Source: Marinithermofilum abyssi
Lineage (GTDB): Bacteria > Bacillota > Bacilli > Thermoactinomycetales > DSM-45169
DNA length: 64,000 nucleotides
Direction: 5' to 3'
NCBI RefSeq assembly: GCF_014641195.1
Contig: NZ_BMHQ01000004.1
Location: forward strand, 1 to 64,000
The translations under genes and the position numbers were made by a program. Shown here in pieces: positions 42,305 through 50,758 of the stretch (positions within the stretch are counted from its first letter, which is position 1; every line of letters starts with the position of its first letter). A model generated the notes under the pieces. The model did no database searches. It was not told where the DNA came from and worked only from the letters and a program-made list of their open reading frames with translations.

Positions 42305-43636
42305 CTATTTCCGATCCGGCCCCTGTTTCACCCAGCGGATAAACTCCTGCAGCTTCTTCTCATAGCCGTTATTCGTGGGATGATAAAAGGTTTTGCCCAC
42401 GTGCTCATCCGGCAGATATTGCTGCTCGACATATCCCCGGGGATAATCGTGGGGATAGCGGTATCCTTTGCCCCGTCCTTGTTCGTTGGCTCCCGGGAAG
42501 TGATTGTCCCGCAGATGGGGAGGCACATCGGCACGGGATTCTTTTTTTACGGCAGCCATCGCTTCGTTGATTCCCCGTACCACAGCGTTGCTTTTGGGAG
42601 CCGTAGCGATGTAGATAACGGCTTGGGCCAGCGGGATCTGCGCTTCCGGGAGGCCGATGTGTTCTACCGCTTGAGCCGCCGCCGAAGCGATGAGTAGGGC
42701 TCGAGGATCGGCCATACCCACGTCTTCTGCAGCGTGGATAAAGACGCGGCGGGCGATGAACCGGGGGTCTTCCCCGGCATGAATCATCTTGGCGAGATAA
42801 TACAGGGCGGCGTCGGGATCGGACCCCCGCATGCTTTTGATAAAGGCGGATATGGTGTCGTAATGATTGTCCCCGCTTTTGTCATAGCGGATCACCTTTC
42901 GTTGAATGGATTCTTCAGCCACTTCAAGCGTGATCCGACGAACTCCGTCCGAATCCGGGGGAGTGGTGGTGACGGCAAGTTCCAGCGCGTTCAACATCGA
43001 GCGGGCATCCCCTCCGGCCATCCGGATGATGTGGTCCAACGCTTCGTCATCCACGTCCGCCCGGTATTGTCCCAGTCCCCGCTCCTCATCTTGCAGAGCG
43101 CGGCGGGCGATTCGGTGCAAATCCGCTTCCGTCAAAGGTTGCAGCTGAAAGATGCGGGAGCGGGACAACAGAGCGGAATTGACTTCAAAGGAGGGGTTTT
43201 CCGTCGTGGCGCCGATCAAAATGACAGTCCCATCCTCGACATAAGGTAGCAGGGCATCTTGTTGGGATTTGTTAAAACGGTGAATCTCATCGATGAACAG
43301 GAGCGTTTTCTTGCCATACATACCCAGCCGCTCTTTGGCCTCCTGAGTGATCCGGCGAATATCCGCCACACCCGATGTGACCGCATTCAGCTGCTCAAAG
43401 TGGGCTTCCGTGGTTCCGGCGATCACTTTGGCGAGGGTGGTTTTGCCGGTTCCCGGGGGGCCGTAAAAAATAATGGATGTCAGTTGATCCGCTTCGATGG
43501 AACGGCGCAGAAGTTTCCCCGGCCCAATGATATGAGTTTGTCCCGCCACTTCATCCAGTGTGCGGGGGCGCATCCGTGCGGCCAGCGGCCCTTTTTTCTC
43601 TTTTTCCTGCTCTTGCCCGTAATCGAACAGGTTCAT
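42305..43636 (-). CDS. rarA: replication-associated recombination protein RarA (MgsA)
   Basis: A 443-residue AAA+ ATPase. Walker A is GPPGTGKT (59-66), Walker B LLFIDEIHRF, sensor 1 is in IGATTENPSFEV, and a C-terminal tetramerisation region follows (about 260-443). It acts at stalled replication forks with SSB. The ATG at 43636 has AGAGGTG upstream; a longer frame to 43687 lacks a site. In Bacillus rarA lies next to cymR; here cotF and yczE lie between, and rarA points the other way. Confidence 0.93.
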   Translation of the reverse strand: MNLFDYGQEQEKEKKGPLAARMRPRTLDEVAGQTHIIGPGKLLRRSIEADQLTSIIFYGPPGTGKTTLAKVIAGTTEAHFEQLNAVTSGVADIRRITQEAKERLGMYGKKTLLFIDEIHRFNKSQQDALLPYVEDGTVILIGATTENPSFEVNSALLSRSRIFQLQPLTEADLHRIARRALQDEERGLGQYRADVDDEALDHIIRMAGGDARSMLNALELAVTTTPPDSDGVRRITLEVAEESIQRKVIRYDKSGDNHYDTISAFIKSMRGSDPDAALYYLAKMIHAGEDPRFIARRVFIHAAEDVGMADPRALLIASAAAQAVEHIGLPEAQIPLAQAVIYIATAPKSNAVVRGINEAMAAVKKESRADVPPHLRDNHFPGANEQGRGKGYRYPHDYPRGYVEQQYLPDEHVGKTFYHPTNNGYEKKLQEFIRWVKQGPDRK

Positions 43637-43774
43637 ATCAACACCTCTTTGTGCATGACGAATACAAGTTCTCTCCATGCATACCACAAACCATCACGCA
43701 GGACAAGGGAGCCCTCAAACTTCCAATTCGTTTTTCTAGGCATGGACGATGCCTTAGGGGAGAGAGGGATGTTG

Positions 43775-43880
43775 CTCCCTCAGTGATCCGAGAAACTCTC
43801 GGCTCTAGCCGTGGGAGAAATCCCTCATCTACATTTTCTGGGCAAGCATCTTTTCCTCCGCTGTTCATAGGCTGATGAAG
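43775..43880. mobile_element. possible IS200/IS605-type hairpin remnant
   Basis: GAGAAACTCTCGGCTCTAGC followed by CGTGGGAGAAATCCCTC forms a short CGGCT/AGCCG hairpin with flanking CTCT/GGGAG bases, a layout reminiscent of IS200/IS605 right ends. No reading frame for a transposase is present. The call is tentative. Confidence 0.25.
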
Positions 43881-43911
43881 GATAAAATCATTCAGCCGAG
43901 GAGGAATGCTT

Positions 43912-44415
43912 GTGGAACACCAAATGCCTGTAATGCATCAACTGGCATGGCATGAAACCCTGGATATGCATGAATTGGTGACACTTCAAGCTGCAGGGCT
44001 TATCAAGCTGAAGAAAAGCGTTCGAAAAGTAAAAGACCCCCAACTCAGGAACCTGTACGTGTATTCCATTCAAGCCCTCGAGAACAACCTTCGGGAGTTG
44101 CTCGCTTTTTATCCAGCGGCTCCCCGTGTAGCGGAGGACTCCGAAGTGAAAGACAGCGGAGGGGTTGCCCTTTACGCTGGGGATTTGCTGGGACTCACCA
44201 AGACGGCTGTCCGCAATTATGCGATCGCCATCACCGAAACAGCCACTCCGATGCTTCGCCAGGTGTTGACGAAACAATTAATGATGGTCGTTCATTTACA
44301 TGGAATGATTTTTTACTACATGCTGCAACGCAGTATGTATCCGGCCTATGACTTAAATCAGCTTTTAGCCGGGGATGTCCGGCACGCAACACGGGCCCTT
44401 TCCCTTCCATATTGA
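43912..44415 (+). CDS. CotF-type spore coat protein
   Basis: A 167-residue, mostly helical protein. The sequence WHETLDMHELVTLQAAGLIK is typical of the coat F family (ferritin-like helical bundle), followed by charged helices and an aromatic C-terminal helix (HLHGMIFYYMLQRSMYP). Members are structural or associated proteins of the spore coat. GTG at 43912 is preferred because AGGAGG (43899-43904) lies seven bases upstream; the in-frame ATG at 43906 is only one base from it. A terminator follows. It indicates a spore-forming host. Confidence 0.75.
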   Translation: MEHQMPVMHQLAWHETLDMHELVTLQAAGLIKLKKSVRKVKDPQLRNLYVYSIQALENNLRELLAFYPAAPRVAEDSEVKDSGGVALYAGDLLGLTKTAVRNYAIAITETATPMLRQVLTKQLMMVVHLHGMIFYYMLQRSMYPAYDLNQLLAGDVRHATRALSLPY

Positions 44416-44421
44416 TAAAGA

Positions 44422-44455
44422 TAAAACCCCTCCGTCATATGTGGGGGATTTTTGG
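44422..44455 (+). terminator. terminator of the cotF-type gene
   Basis: CCCCTCC and GTGGGGG form a stem, followed by ATTTTTGG. Confidence 0.65.
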
Positions 44456-44593
44456 TTTCCCATCTGCTGTGACCGTTATTTGTGACATAAGGAATATCCA
44501 AAGCCGACTGTTCCAACAGACTTTCCCTGTGTTAAACTATCCATTAGTGGGATTTTTCTTCCTAGATCTTCAACGAGAAAAGAAGGGTAGTAG

Positions 44594-45355
44594 TTGAAAA
44601 GCATCAGCAGAATAGTACGAGACGGACTGTACGGGGATTGGAAAAGTTGGTTGATTCGTTATAGTGCCTTTTTGGCGGGGATGTGGATTATGGCCCTTGG
44701 CATTGTGCTTATGATCAAGGCAGAGCTGGGGTTGGCCCCGTGGGACGTGTTTCACATGGGCCTTGCGTATGTTACTCCCCTGTCGGTAGGGATGTGGCTG
44801 CAAATGATCGGCCTGATCTTGATCGTACTGACGGTGTGGCTCAGCCGAAGGATGCCGGAGCCGGGAACGTTGCTTAACATGCTTCTGGTGGGTCTGTTTG
44901 TGGATGGGATTTTGTCCCTTGACGTGATCCACACCCCGGATACTTACTGGGAACGCGGATTGTTATTGGTATCGGGGATCGGTCTGATCGGGCTTGGAAA
45001 TGGACTGTATATCGCTCCTCACGTGGGGGCTGGTCCGAGGGATGGATTAGCGCTGGTGTTGGCGGAAAAGCTTCAATGGCCGATCGGACGGGTTCGCACG
45101 GTGATGGAGCTGTCTGTTCTGGTATGGGGCTGGCTGTTGGGCGGGCCGGTATTTATCGGAACCTTGCTTTTTTCTGTGGCGATTGGCCCCATGATGCAAC
45201 ATTCGATACAATTTTGGGAGAAACTGTTGGAAGAGCGTTTGGGAAGAGGTGATGGACGTGAAGATATCCACCAAGGGCCGTTACGGGCTCACCATCATGA
45301 TGGATTTGGCCGCCCGGTACGGGGACAAGCCTACCGCTCTGAAAAGCGTGGCTGA
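44594..45355 (+). CDS. YczE/YitT-type membrane protein
   Basis: A membrane protein with five to six helices. AGMWIMALGIVLMIKAELGL, then GLAPWDVFHMGL, and GNGLYIAPHVGAGPRDGL are typical of the YczE family. In Bacillus subtilis YczE is needed for bacillomycin/surfactin-type lipopeptide production, but its mechanism is unknown. The start is TTG at 44594 with a modest AAGGG site. The frame runs 98 bases into cymR: the last 31 residues, mostly hydrophilic and unlike the family, overlap it out of frame. The natural end may therefore be extended by loss of an earlier stop. Confidence 0.75.
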   Translation: MKSISRIVRDGLYGDWKSWLIRYSAFLAGMWIMALGIVLMIKAELGLAPWDVFHMGLAYVTPLSVGMWLQMIGLILIVLTVWLSRRMPEPGTLLNMLLVGLFVDGILSLDVIHTPDTYWERGLLLVSGIGLIGLGNGLYIAPHVGAGPRDGLALVLAEKLQWPIGRVRTVMELSVLVWGWLLGGPVFIGTLLFSVAIGPMMQHSIQFWEKLLEERLGRGDGREDIHQGPLRAHHHDGFGRPVRGQAYRSEKRG

Positions 45356-45677
45356 GCGGCACGACCTGTCGGAACACTATTTGGAACAACTGATTGCCCC
45401 TTTGCGCAATGCGGGCCTGGTAAAAAGCGTGAGGGGAGCGTACGGAGGATACAAACTGGCGAAACCGCCGGAAGAAATTACTGCCGGAGATGTGATTCGG
45501 GTGCTGGAAGGTCCGATCAGTCCAGTGGAATTTCATGAGGAAGACAACCCCGCCCGGCGGGAGTTGTGGCGAAAGATCCGGGATGCTATCGCAGATGTAT
45601 TGGACAACACCACACTGGCGGACTTGAACAGTCATTCCGGGCAAGACAATAACGATGCCTATATGTTTTATATTTGA
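45258..45677 (+). CDS. cymR: Rrf2 family regulator CymR
   Basis: A 139-residue Rrf2 protein. The winged helix-turn-helix begins MKISTKGRYGLTIMMDLA, with LSEHYLEQLIAPLRNAGLVK and SVRGAYGGYKLA. It contains no Cys, so it cannot be an Fe-S IscR; it matches CymR, the repressor of cysteine uptake and synthesis genes, which works with CysK (OAS-thiol-lyase). The C terminus DAYMFYI is typical of CymR. GTG at 45258 has AGAGGTG upstream. It overlaps yczE by 98 bases and precedes iscS, as in Bacillus. Confidence 0.9.
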   Translation: MKISTKGRYGLTIMMDLAARYGDKPTALKSVAERHDLSEHYLEQLIAPLRNAGLVKSVRGAYGGYKLAKPPEEITAGDVIRVLEGPISPVEFHEEDNPARRELWRKIRDAIADVLDNTTLADLNSHSGQDNNDAYMFYI

Positions 45678-45693
45678 CAGCGGGTGAAGGAAT

Positions 45694-46842
45694 ATGGCGA
45701 TATATTTGGATCATGCGGCGACTACTCCCGTTCATCCAGAGGTGCGGGAGGCGATGCTGCCTTATTTGGATCAATACTTTGGCAATCCCTCGAGTATTCA
45801 CCGTTATGGCCGGGAAATCCGCCAAGCAGTGGACCGGGCCCGGGATCAGTTGGCCCGCGGGTTGAATGCCGATCCTAGCCAAATCATTTTTACCAGCGGC
45901 GGAACGGAAGCGGACAATTTGGCGTTGATCGGCGTGGCGTTGGCCCAAAAAGAACGGGGAAGAGATCACATCATTACCTCCGCAGCGGAGCATCATGCTG
46001 TGCTGGATACGTGTCACTATCTGGAACGGATGGGGTTTCGCGTAACCTACCTGCCGGTGGATGCGACAGGACAGATCCAACTGGATGTGTTGCGGGAAGC
46101 GGTGAGTGATCGAACGGCGCTCATCAGCATCATGTACGGCAACAACGAAGTGGGTACATTGCAGCCGATCCGAGCGATCGGTGAGCTGGCTCGGGAACGC
46201 GGCATTCTTTTTCATACGGATGCGGTACAAGCTTTCGGGATGGAACAGCTGGACGTCAAGGAATTGCCCGTGGATCTGGTTACGGTCTCCAGTCATAAAA
46301 TCAACGGGCCCAAGGGAGCGGGCGCTCTGTATATCGGCCGGGAAGTTCCTCTGTTTCCGCAGATGCACGGCGGACAGCAGGAACGTCGCCGCCGGGCAGG
46401 TACGGAAAATGTCCCCGGGATCGTCGGGTTCGGTAAAGCAGCGGAACTGGCTGTAGCCAATCGGAAAGAACACCGGGAGCAGACAATGGCTTGCCGTCAT
46501 GCGTTTTTAGAGGAATTGGAGGCTTCCGGTATTCGTTATACAGTGAATGGTCATCCTGAGCACTTTCTGCCCCACATCCTGAATGTGAGTTTCCCCGGTG
46601 TGGAAACGGAAGTGATGTTGATGAATATGGATTTGGAAGGGATCGCCTGTGCGAGCGGCTCTGCTTGCACATCCGGCACATTGGAGGTTTCCCATGTGCT
46701 GAAAGCAATGCAGCTGCCGGAGGATGTGACCCGGTCGGCCATCCGTTTCAGCTTCGGGTTGGGAAATACCGGGGAACAGGCGGCAGAAGCCGCTCGGACC
46801 GCAGTGCAAATCGCCCGCCGCTTGGGTCAAAAAGGAATCTGA
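45694..46842 (+). CDS. iscS: cysteine desulfurase (NifS/IscS type)
   Basis: A 382-residue class V aminotransferase-fold PLP enzyme. The PLP Lys202 is in VSSHKINGPKG, the substrate His in SAAEHHAV, and the catalytic Cys325 in ASGSACTSG on a mobile loop. It releases sulphur from cysteine as a persulfide for tRNA thiolation and Fe-S clusters. It lies 16 bases after cymR. In many Bacillales it is followed by mnmA (tRNA 2-thiouridylase); here mnmA is absent and an lrgAB pair follows after a terminator. Confidence 0.93.
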   Translation: MAIYLDHAATTPVHPEVREAMLPYLDQYFGNPSSIHRYGREIRQAVDRARDQLARGLNADPSQIIFTSGGTEADNLALIGVALAQKERGRDHIITSAAEHHAVLDTCHYLERMGFRVTYLPVDATGQIQLDVLREAVSDRTALISIMYGNNEVGTLQPIRAIGELARERGILFHTDAVQAFGMEQLDVKELPVDLVTVSSHKINGPKGAGALYIGREVPLFPQMHGGQQERRRRAGTENVPGIVGFGKAAELAVANRKEHREQTMACRHAFLEELEASGIRYTVNGHPEHFLPHILNVSFPGVETEVMLMNMDLEGIACASGSACTSGTLEVSHVLKAMQLPEDVTRSAIRFSFGLGNTGEQAAEAARTAVQIARRLGQKGI

Positions 46843-46852
46843 ACAGACATGA

Positions 46853-46883
46853 AAGGGGTTTCCCGAGAGGGAACCTCTTTTTG
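46853..46883 (+). terminator. terminator of cymR-iscS
   Basis: AGGGGTTTCCC and GGGAACCTCT form a stem with a GAGA loop, followed by TTTT. Confidence 0.75.
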
Positions 46884-46922
46884 ATGTACAAAAAAACAAA
46901 GCAAAGTAGAAAGAGGATGCAC

Positions 46923-47288
46923 ATGAGGAAAGGGGTAAGAATCGGTTTGCAAGTGGGAGGGCTTTACCTGCTTTTTTGGGTGGGGAATCTGCTGCAGGAA
47001 ATCGGACATCTCCCGATTCCCGGAAGCATCATGGGTCTGTTTTTGTTGTTCTTCTTGCTGATCACCGGCATTGTTCCCGAGGCATGGCTTGCCGGCGGTG
47101 CCGATTGGCTGCTGAAGGTGCTGCCGTTTCTGTTTCTCCCGTCCTTTATCGGTGTGATGAATTACAGCTCGTTTTTCATTCATCAGGGTGTGGTGTTGGC
47201 CGGGGTGGTTTTCGTCAATACGTTGCTGGTGATGGTGGTTTCCGCATGGGTGGGGACCCGAATTGCCCGTAGAAAGGAAGACGCATGA
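46923..47288 (+). CDS. CidA/LrgA family holin-like protein
   Basis: A 121-residue membrane protein with four helices. It begins MRKGVRIGLQVGGLYLLFW and contains LPIPGSIMGLFLLFFLLI and FLPSFIGVMNY, diagnostic of the CidA/LrgA family. ATG at 46923 has AAGAGG six bases upstream; longer in-frame starts lie in the upstream terminator region. The stop overlaps the next gene's ATG. Such pairs influence murein hydrolase activity and export of small metabolites such as pyruvate. Which of LrgA or CidA it is cannot be decided. Confidence 0.85.
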   Translation: MRKGVRIGLQVGGLYLLFWVGNLLQEIGHLPIPGSIMGLFLLFFLLITGIVPEAWLAGGADWLLKVLPFLFLPSFIGVMNYSSFFIHQGVVLAGVVFVNTLLVMVVSAWVGTRIARRKEDA

Positions 47289-47974
47289 TGAGTGGATGGG
47301 AACAATGGGCGGCCGGGTGTGGATTTGTTGTGATGAGTGCAGGAGTGTATGTCCTGATGAAGGAGCTGTATCGGCGTTATTCCACCCCGCTGTTGCTGCC
47401 CGTTGTAACGGCGGGGGTTGTGATTATGATGGTGCTGTCAGTTTTTCATATTCCTTATGAAACCTATATGCAGGGCGGGCAATGGATCAATCAAATGCTT
47501 GGTCCGGCGGTGGTTGCTTTGGCTTATCCCCTGTACCGGCAACGTCATCTGCTTCGTCGCTACGGGGCAGCCGTCCTCGGCGGGGCATGTGCCGGTTCGC
47601 TGACCGCATTGGTCGGAGGGATGGCGATGGCAGAGGCGGCAGGTGCCGATACCAAACTGATTCACACGATACTGCCCAAGTCGGTCACGACTCCTGTCGC
47701 GATGGACCTCTCCCAACAGACGGGAGGGATTCCTTCTTTAACCGCCGCCTTCGTGATCTTGGCGGGTGTGACGGGGGTTTTGGCAGGACCCTATGTATTT
47801 CAATGCCTGCGCATGCAGCATGAGGTGGGCAGAGGGGTTGGCTTCGGGAGTGCATCCCACGCCATCGGGACATCCAAAGCATTGGAAAACGGAGAAAAAG
47901 AGGGGGCTCTCAGCTCCGTGGCAATGACAGTGTGTGCAGTGTTGACGGCTTTGATATGCCCCTTGTTGGTTTGA
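47285..47974 (+). CDS. CidB/LrgB family membrane protein
   Basis: A 229-residue polytopic membrane protein with about six helices. Conserved stretches are MLGPAVVALAYPLYRQ, ILPKSVTTPVAMDLSQQTGG and GFGSASHAIGTSKA, the family signature near the C terminus. It overlaps the upstream CidA/LrgA gene by four bases (ATGA), so both are translated together and form the usual two-component membrane system. No LytSR or CidR regulator is in view. Confidence 0.88.
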   Translation: MMSGWEQWAAGCGFVVMSAGVYVLMKELYRRYSTPLLLPVVTAGVVIMMVLSVFHIPYETYMQGGQWINQMLGPAVVALAYPLYRQRHLLRRYGAAVLGGACAGSLTALVGGMAMAEAAGADTKLIHTILPKSVTTPVAMDLSQQTGGIPSLTAAFVILAGVTGVLAGPYVFQCLRMQHEVGRGVGFGSASHAIGTSKALENGEKEGALSSVAMTVCAVLTALICPLLV

Positions 47975-48021
47975 AATTTTCTCTGGTATTGTTGTGAAAC
48001 CTGTGGACAAAAACGGAGAGA

Positions 48022-48030
48022 TGCGATAAT
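48022..48030 (+). promoter_or_regulatory. extended -10 promoter of the cobalamin operon
   Basis: TGC followed by GATAAT (48025-48030) gives an extended -10; a weak TGGACA lies at 48004-48009. It sits 30 bases before the riboswitch. Confidence 0.45.
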
Positions 48031-48059
48031 TTAAAATGGAACAATCAAATATTCGAAAG

Positions 48060-48350
48060 AACAGGTGCCGATCAGAAGCTTGTCTGTCGGTTAAAAGGGA
48101 AGTTCGGTGTGAATCCGACGCGGTCCCGCCACTGTGTTTGGGAGCGACCTGCAAAAAGCCACTGTCCGGAAGGGACGGGAAGGTGCAGGAAGCGATGACC
48201 ATCAGCCAGGAGACCTGCCTGTTCTTGTTCACCGATGGTACCTACGAGGATGGGGAGGTGACGTGTGAGATTGCCGGTTTCGCCGTGGGCGAAGCGCGGT
48301 ATTGTTGCGCGTACGCTCAAAAAACGCATCCTGGGGGATGCGTTTTTTTA
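48060..48350 (+). promoter_or_regulatory. cobalamin (B12) riboswitch with terminator
   Basis: The aptamer spans about 48060-48226. AACAGGTG at the 5' end pairs with CCTGCCTGTT at the 3' end. Inside are TAAAAGGGAA, GGTCCCGCCACTGT, the GCCACTGTCCGG stem and the B12 box AGCCAGGAGACCTGCC (48204-48219). The expression platform ends in a strong terminator, AAAACGCATCC with GGATGCGTTTTTTT (48319-48349). Binding of adenosylcobalamin should favour termination and shut down the downstream cobalamin genes. Confidence 0.93.
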
Positions 48351-48406
48351 TTGGAAAGAGGGTTGGTGCAGTCTGATGAGACGCAACTTTTGGAGGGAGA
48401 GTGCTT

Positions 48407-49936
48407 ATGGAGAGTGGACGAGCGATTCTGGTGGGCGCCGGTCCGGGTGATCCCGGTCTGATTTCGGTAAAAGGGTTGGAAGCACTGAAGGAAGCCGATG
48501 TGGTTCTTTGTGACCGGCTGGCGAACCCGCGCCTGTTGGAGCACGTTCCGGATCATTGCGAGATATTGGATGTAGGCAAGCGGCCCCGCGGGCATTGCAG
48601 GGATCAGGAAGAGATCAATCGCCTTCTGATCGAAAAAGCGTTGGAGGGTAAGACCGTGGTTCGCTTGAAAGGCGGAGATCCCTTTGTATTCGGACGAGGC
48701 GGCGAAGAAGCCGATGCACTGAAAGAAGCGGGTATTCCTTGTGAGATCGTACCGGGAATCACTTCCGCGATCGCGGTCCCCGCTTACGCGGGAATTCCTG
48801 TCACCCATCGCGATGATAGCTCTTCCATTGCCATCGTGACCGGTCATGAATGTCCCGATAAACAGGAGTCTTCCATCCAATGGGAGCACCTTGCCAAAGG
48901 GGCGGAAACCCTGATCATTTTAATGGGGGTGTCAAACCTCCCCTCCATTTGTGATCGATTGATCCGCCACGGACGAAGTCCAGACACACCAGTGGCCCTG
49001 ATCCGTTGGGGAACACGGGTGGAACAGGAGACATTGACCGGAACGCTGGGCGACATCACCCGGCAAGTGAAAGAGAACGGCTTTCGGCCCCCGGCGGTCA
49101 TTGTGGTGGGAGATGTTGTCCGAAAGCGGATGAGACTGAACTGGCATGAATCAAAGCCCTTCTTTGGGAAAAAGATTCTGGTTCCACGTACACGGAAGGG
49201 GACGAGCCGGCTGGGCAAAAAGATCGAAGCCTTGGGAGGAGAAGCGCTGGTGTTTCCGGTGGCCCGCCTGGTCCCTGCGGAAAGGATAAGAAAAACGATA
49301 ATAGATGAAGGCCCTTTTCAATGGCTGTCCTTCGCCGGTGTACAAGAAGCGGACATGTTTTTCCGTGGACTGAAGGAGTGGGATCTGGATATCCGGCGAT
49401 GGGCCGGAGCGAAAGTGGCCGTCTGGGATCCGGAAGCCGCCGAATTCTTGCGTGAGAAGGGGTTGCAGACAGATATATGCAACGACTTGGAAGCGATGGC
49501 CTCCGCGGTGGAACCGGGGGAGAGGATTCTTCATCTGAGAGGACGGAAACCTTCGGGGCAGATGATAGAACAACTTCATTCCCTGGGGTGCCGGGTCATC
49601 GAGATGGAGGCTGCTGCTATTCAGACGCGTGATGATGGGATCGAAAAGGCGGTTCGGTCATTGCAGGAAGGCAAGGTGGACGGCATTGCATTTGCCAGTT
49701 CGTCAACCGTGCGTCACTTCGTGGACGGGATCGGCACGAAGCTGAATGACTGGAAAGACCGGATGCGTTCGGTGAGTGTAGTATGCATCGGTCCTGAAAC
49801 GGCGGGTGCAGCGGAAGCTTTGGGGTTGCGTGTGGATAGGGTTGCCCAACCCTACACCGTAGAAGGTCTTGTAACAGCGATGGAAAGCTGTTTCTCGAAA
49901 AAGCCGCAAGGTGAGCTTGCCTGGGCGGCTAAATAG
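48407..49936 (+). CDS. cobA-hemD: CobA-HemD fusion: uroporphyrinogen-III C-methyltransferase / uroporphyrinogen-III synthase
   Basis: A 509-residue two-domain enzyme. Residues 1-245 are an SAM-dependent uroporphyrinogen-III methyltransferase: VGAGPGDPGLISVKG, RLKGGDPFVFGRGGEE, VPGITSAIAVPAYAGIP and THRDDSS. Residues about 255-500 resemble uroporphyrinogen-III synthase (KILVPRTRKGTSRLGKKIEA and AFASSSTVRHFVDGI). It makes uroporphyrinogen III and converts it to precorrin-2, the first steps leading to cobalamin and sirohaem. The dehydrogenase giving sirohydrochlorin is not in this window. The ATG at 48407 follows GGAGGGAG. It is the first gene after the B12 riboswitch. Confidence 0.9.
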   Translation: MESGRAILVGAGPGDPGLISVKGLEALKEADVVLCDRLANPRLLEHVPDHCEILDVGKRPRGHCRDQEEINRLLIEKALEGKTVVRLKGGDPFVFGRGGEEADALKEAGIPCEIVPGITSAIAVPAYAGIPVTHRDDSSSIAIVTGHECPDKQESSIQWEHLAKGAETLIILMGVSNLPSICDRLIRHGRSPDTPVALIRWGTRVEQETLTGTLGDITRQVKENGFRPPAVIVVGDVVRKRMRLNWHESKPFFGKKILVPRTRKGTSRLGKKIEALGGEALVFPVARLVPAERIRKTIIDEGPFQWLSFAGVQEADMFFRGLKEWDLDIRRWAGAKVAVWDPEAAEFLREKGLQTDICNDLEAMASAVEPGERILHLRGRKPSGQMIEQLHSLGCRVIEMEAAAIQTRDDGIEKAVRSLQEGKVDGIAFASSSTVRHFVDGIGTKLNDWKDRMRSVSVVCIGPETAGAAEALGLRVDRVAQPYTVEGLVTAMESCFSKKPQGELAWAAK

Positions 49937-50042
49937 ATGACTGCAGCAGAATCAAAGGAATGTTCTATCGCATCATACACAGCGGAAGAACATGCGCTCT
50001 CGTTTGCCAATGAAGTGGATGCACTTTTTGGGAGGAATGTGA

Positions 50043-50690
50043 ATGGGTTGGGAGTTGTTGACGACCCTGGGGGTCGGTCTGTTGTTGGGACTTCGCCATG
50101 CTTTGGATCCGGATCACTTTATCGCTGTGTCTACCATTGCCAGTAGAACCGGAAACATGTGGAAGGCGACGGTTTCCGGGATGTATTGGGGGATGGGCCA
50201 TACATTAACCTTGTTGATCGTTGGAATCCCGCTCTTTGTCATGAAAATGGCCATGCCGGAACCGGTGCAGCTGTCCATGGAGATCGCCGTGGGAACGATG
50301 CTGGTCCTGCTGGGTTGGACGTCTTTGCAGGCCTTTCGGAAGAAGGGAAGCCAATCTAAGGTCGAAATGCAAGAAACCCTGCCATCCACTCAACGCAAAT
50401 TCCGTTTGCGGTCTTTTTTGGTCGGGATGGTTCACGGGATGGCCGGGAGCGGTGCCATGGCGGTGATGGTAATGGCTTCCATGCACAGCATCGTTGAAGC
50501 ACTTCTCTACCTGGTAGTGTTTGGTCTCGGCACTGTTGCAGGGATGAGTCTGTTTGCCGTTCTGATCGGCTTTCCTTTTACATATGCCGGCCGCCATTTT
50601 GCCAGAGTCGAACGGGGAATGGGGATCACGGCAGGAGCGGTTTCGATCTTGTTCGGGTGCTACTATCTCCAAGACACCTTGTTTTTGTAA
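50043..50690 (+). CDS. NiCoT-like nickel/cobalt transporter
   Basis: A 215-residue membrane protein with about six helices. The N-terminal motif RHALDPDHFIAVSTI is the HX4DH signature of the nickel/cobalt transporter family and its relatives, and HGMAGSGAMAVMVMA is a second conserved stretch. The membrane domain is shorter than classic NixA/HoxN (eight helices) and closer to UreH-type members. Its position in the B12 operon points to cobalt uptake for the CbiX chelatase. The ATG at 50043 has GGGAGGAA upstream. Confidence 0.8.
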   Translation: MGWELLTTLGVGLLLGLRHALDPDHFIAVSTIASRTGNMWKATVSGMYWGMGHTLTLLIVGIPLFVMKMAMPEPVQLSMEIAVGTMLVLLGWTSLQAFRKKGSQSKVEMQETLPSTQRKFRLRSFLVGMVHGMAGSGAMAVMVMASMHSIVEALLYLVVFGLGTVAGMSLFAVLIGFPFTYAGRHFARVERGMGITAGAVSILFGCYYLQDTLFL

Positions 50691-50758
50691 ATCATGTTTC
50701 GACGAAGGATGAATATGGGTGTAGAGCTTGGCAATGACCATTGTGTGGGAGAGGTGTC

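Noticed and set aside
49937-50146. 69-codon frame starting right after the cobA-hemD stop
   Set aside because: It has no ribosome binding site and overlaps the start of the transporter gene, whose GGGAGGAA site and motifs are convincing.
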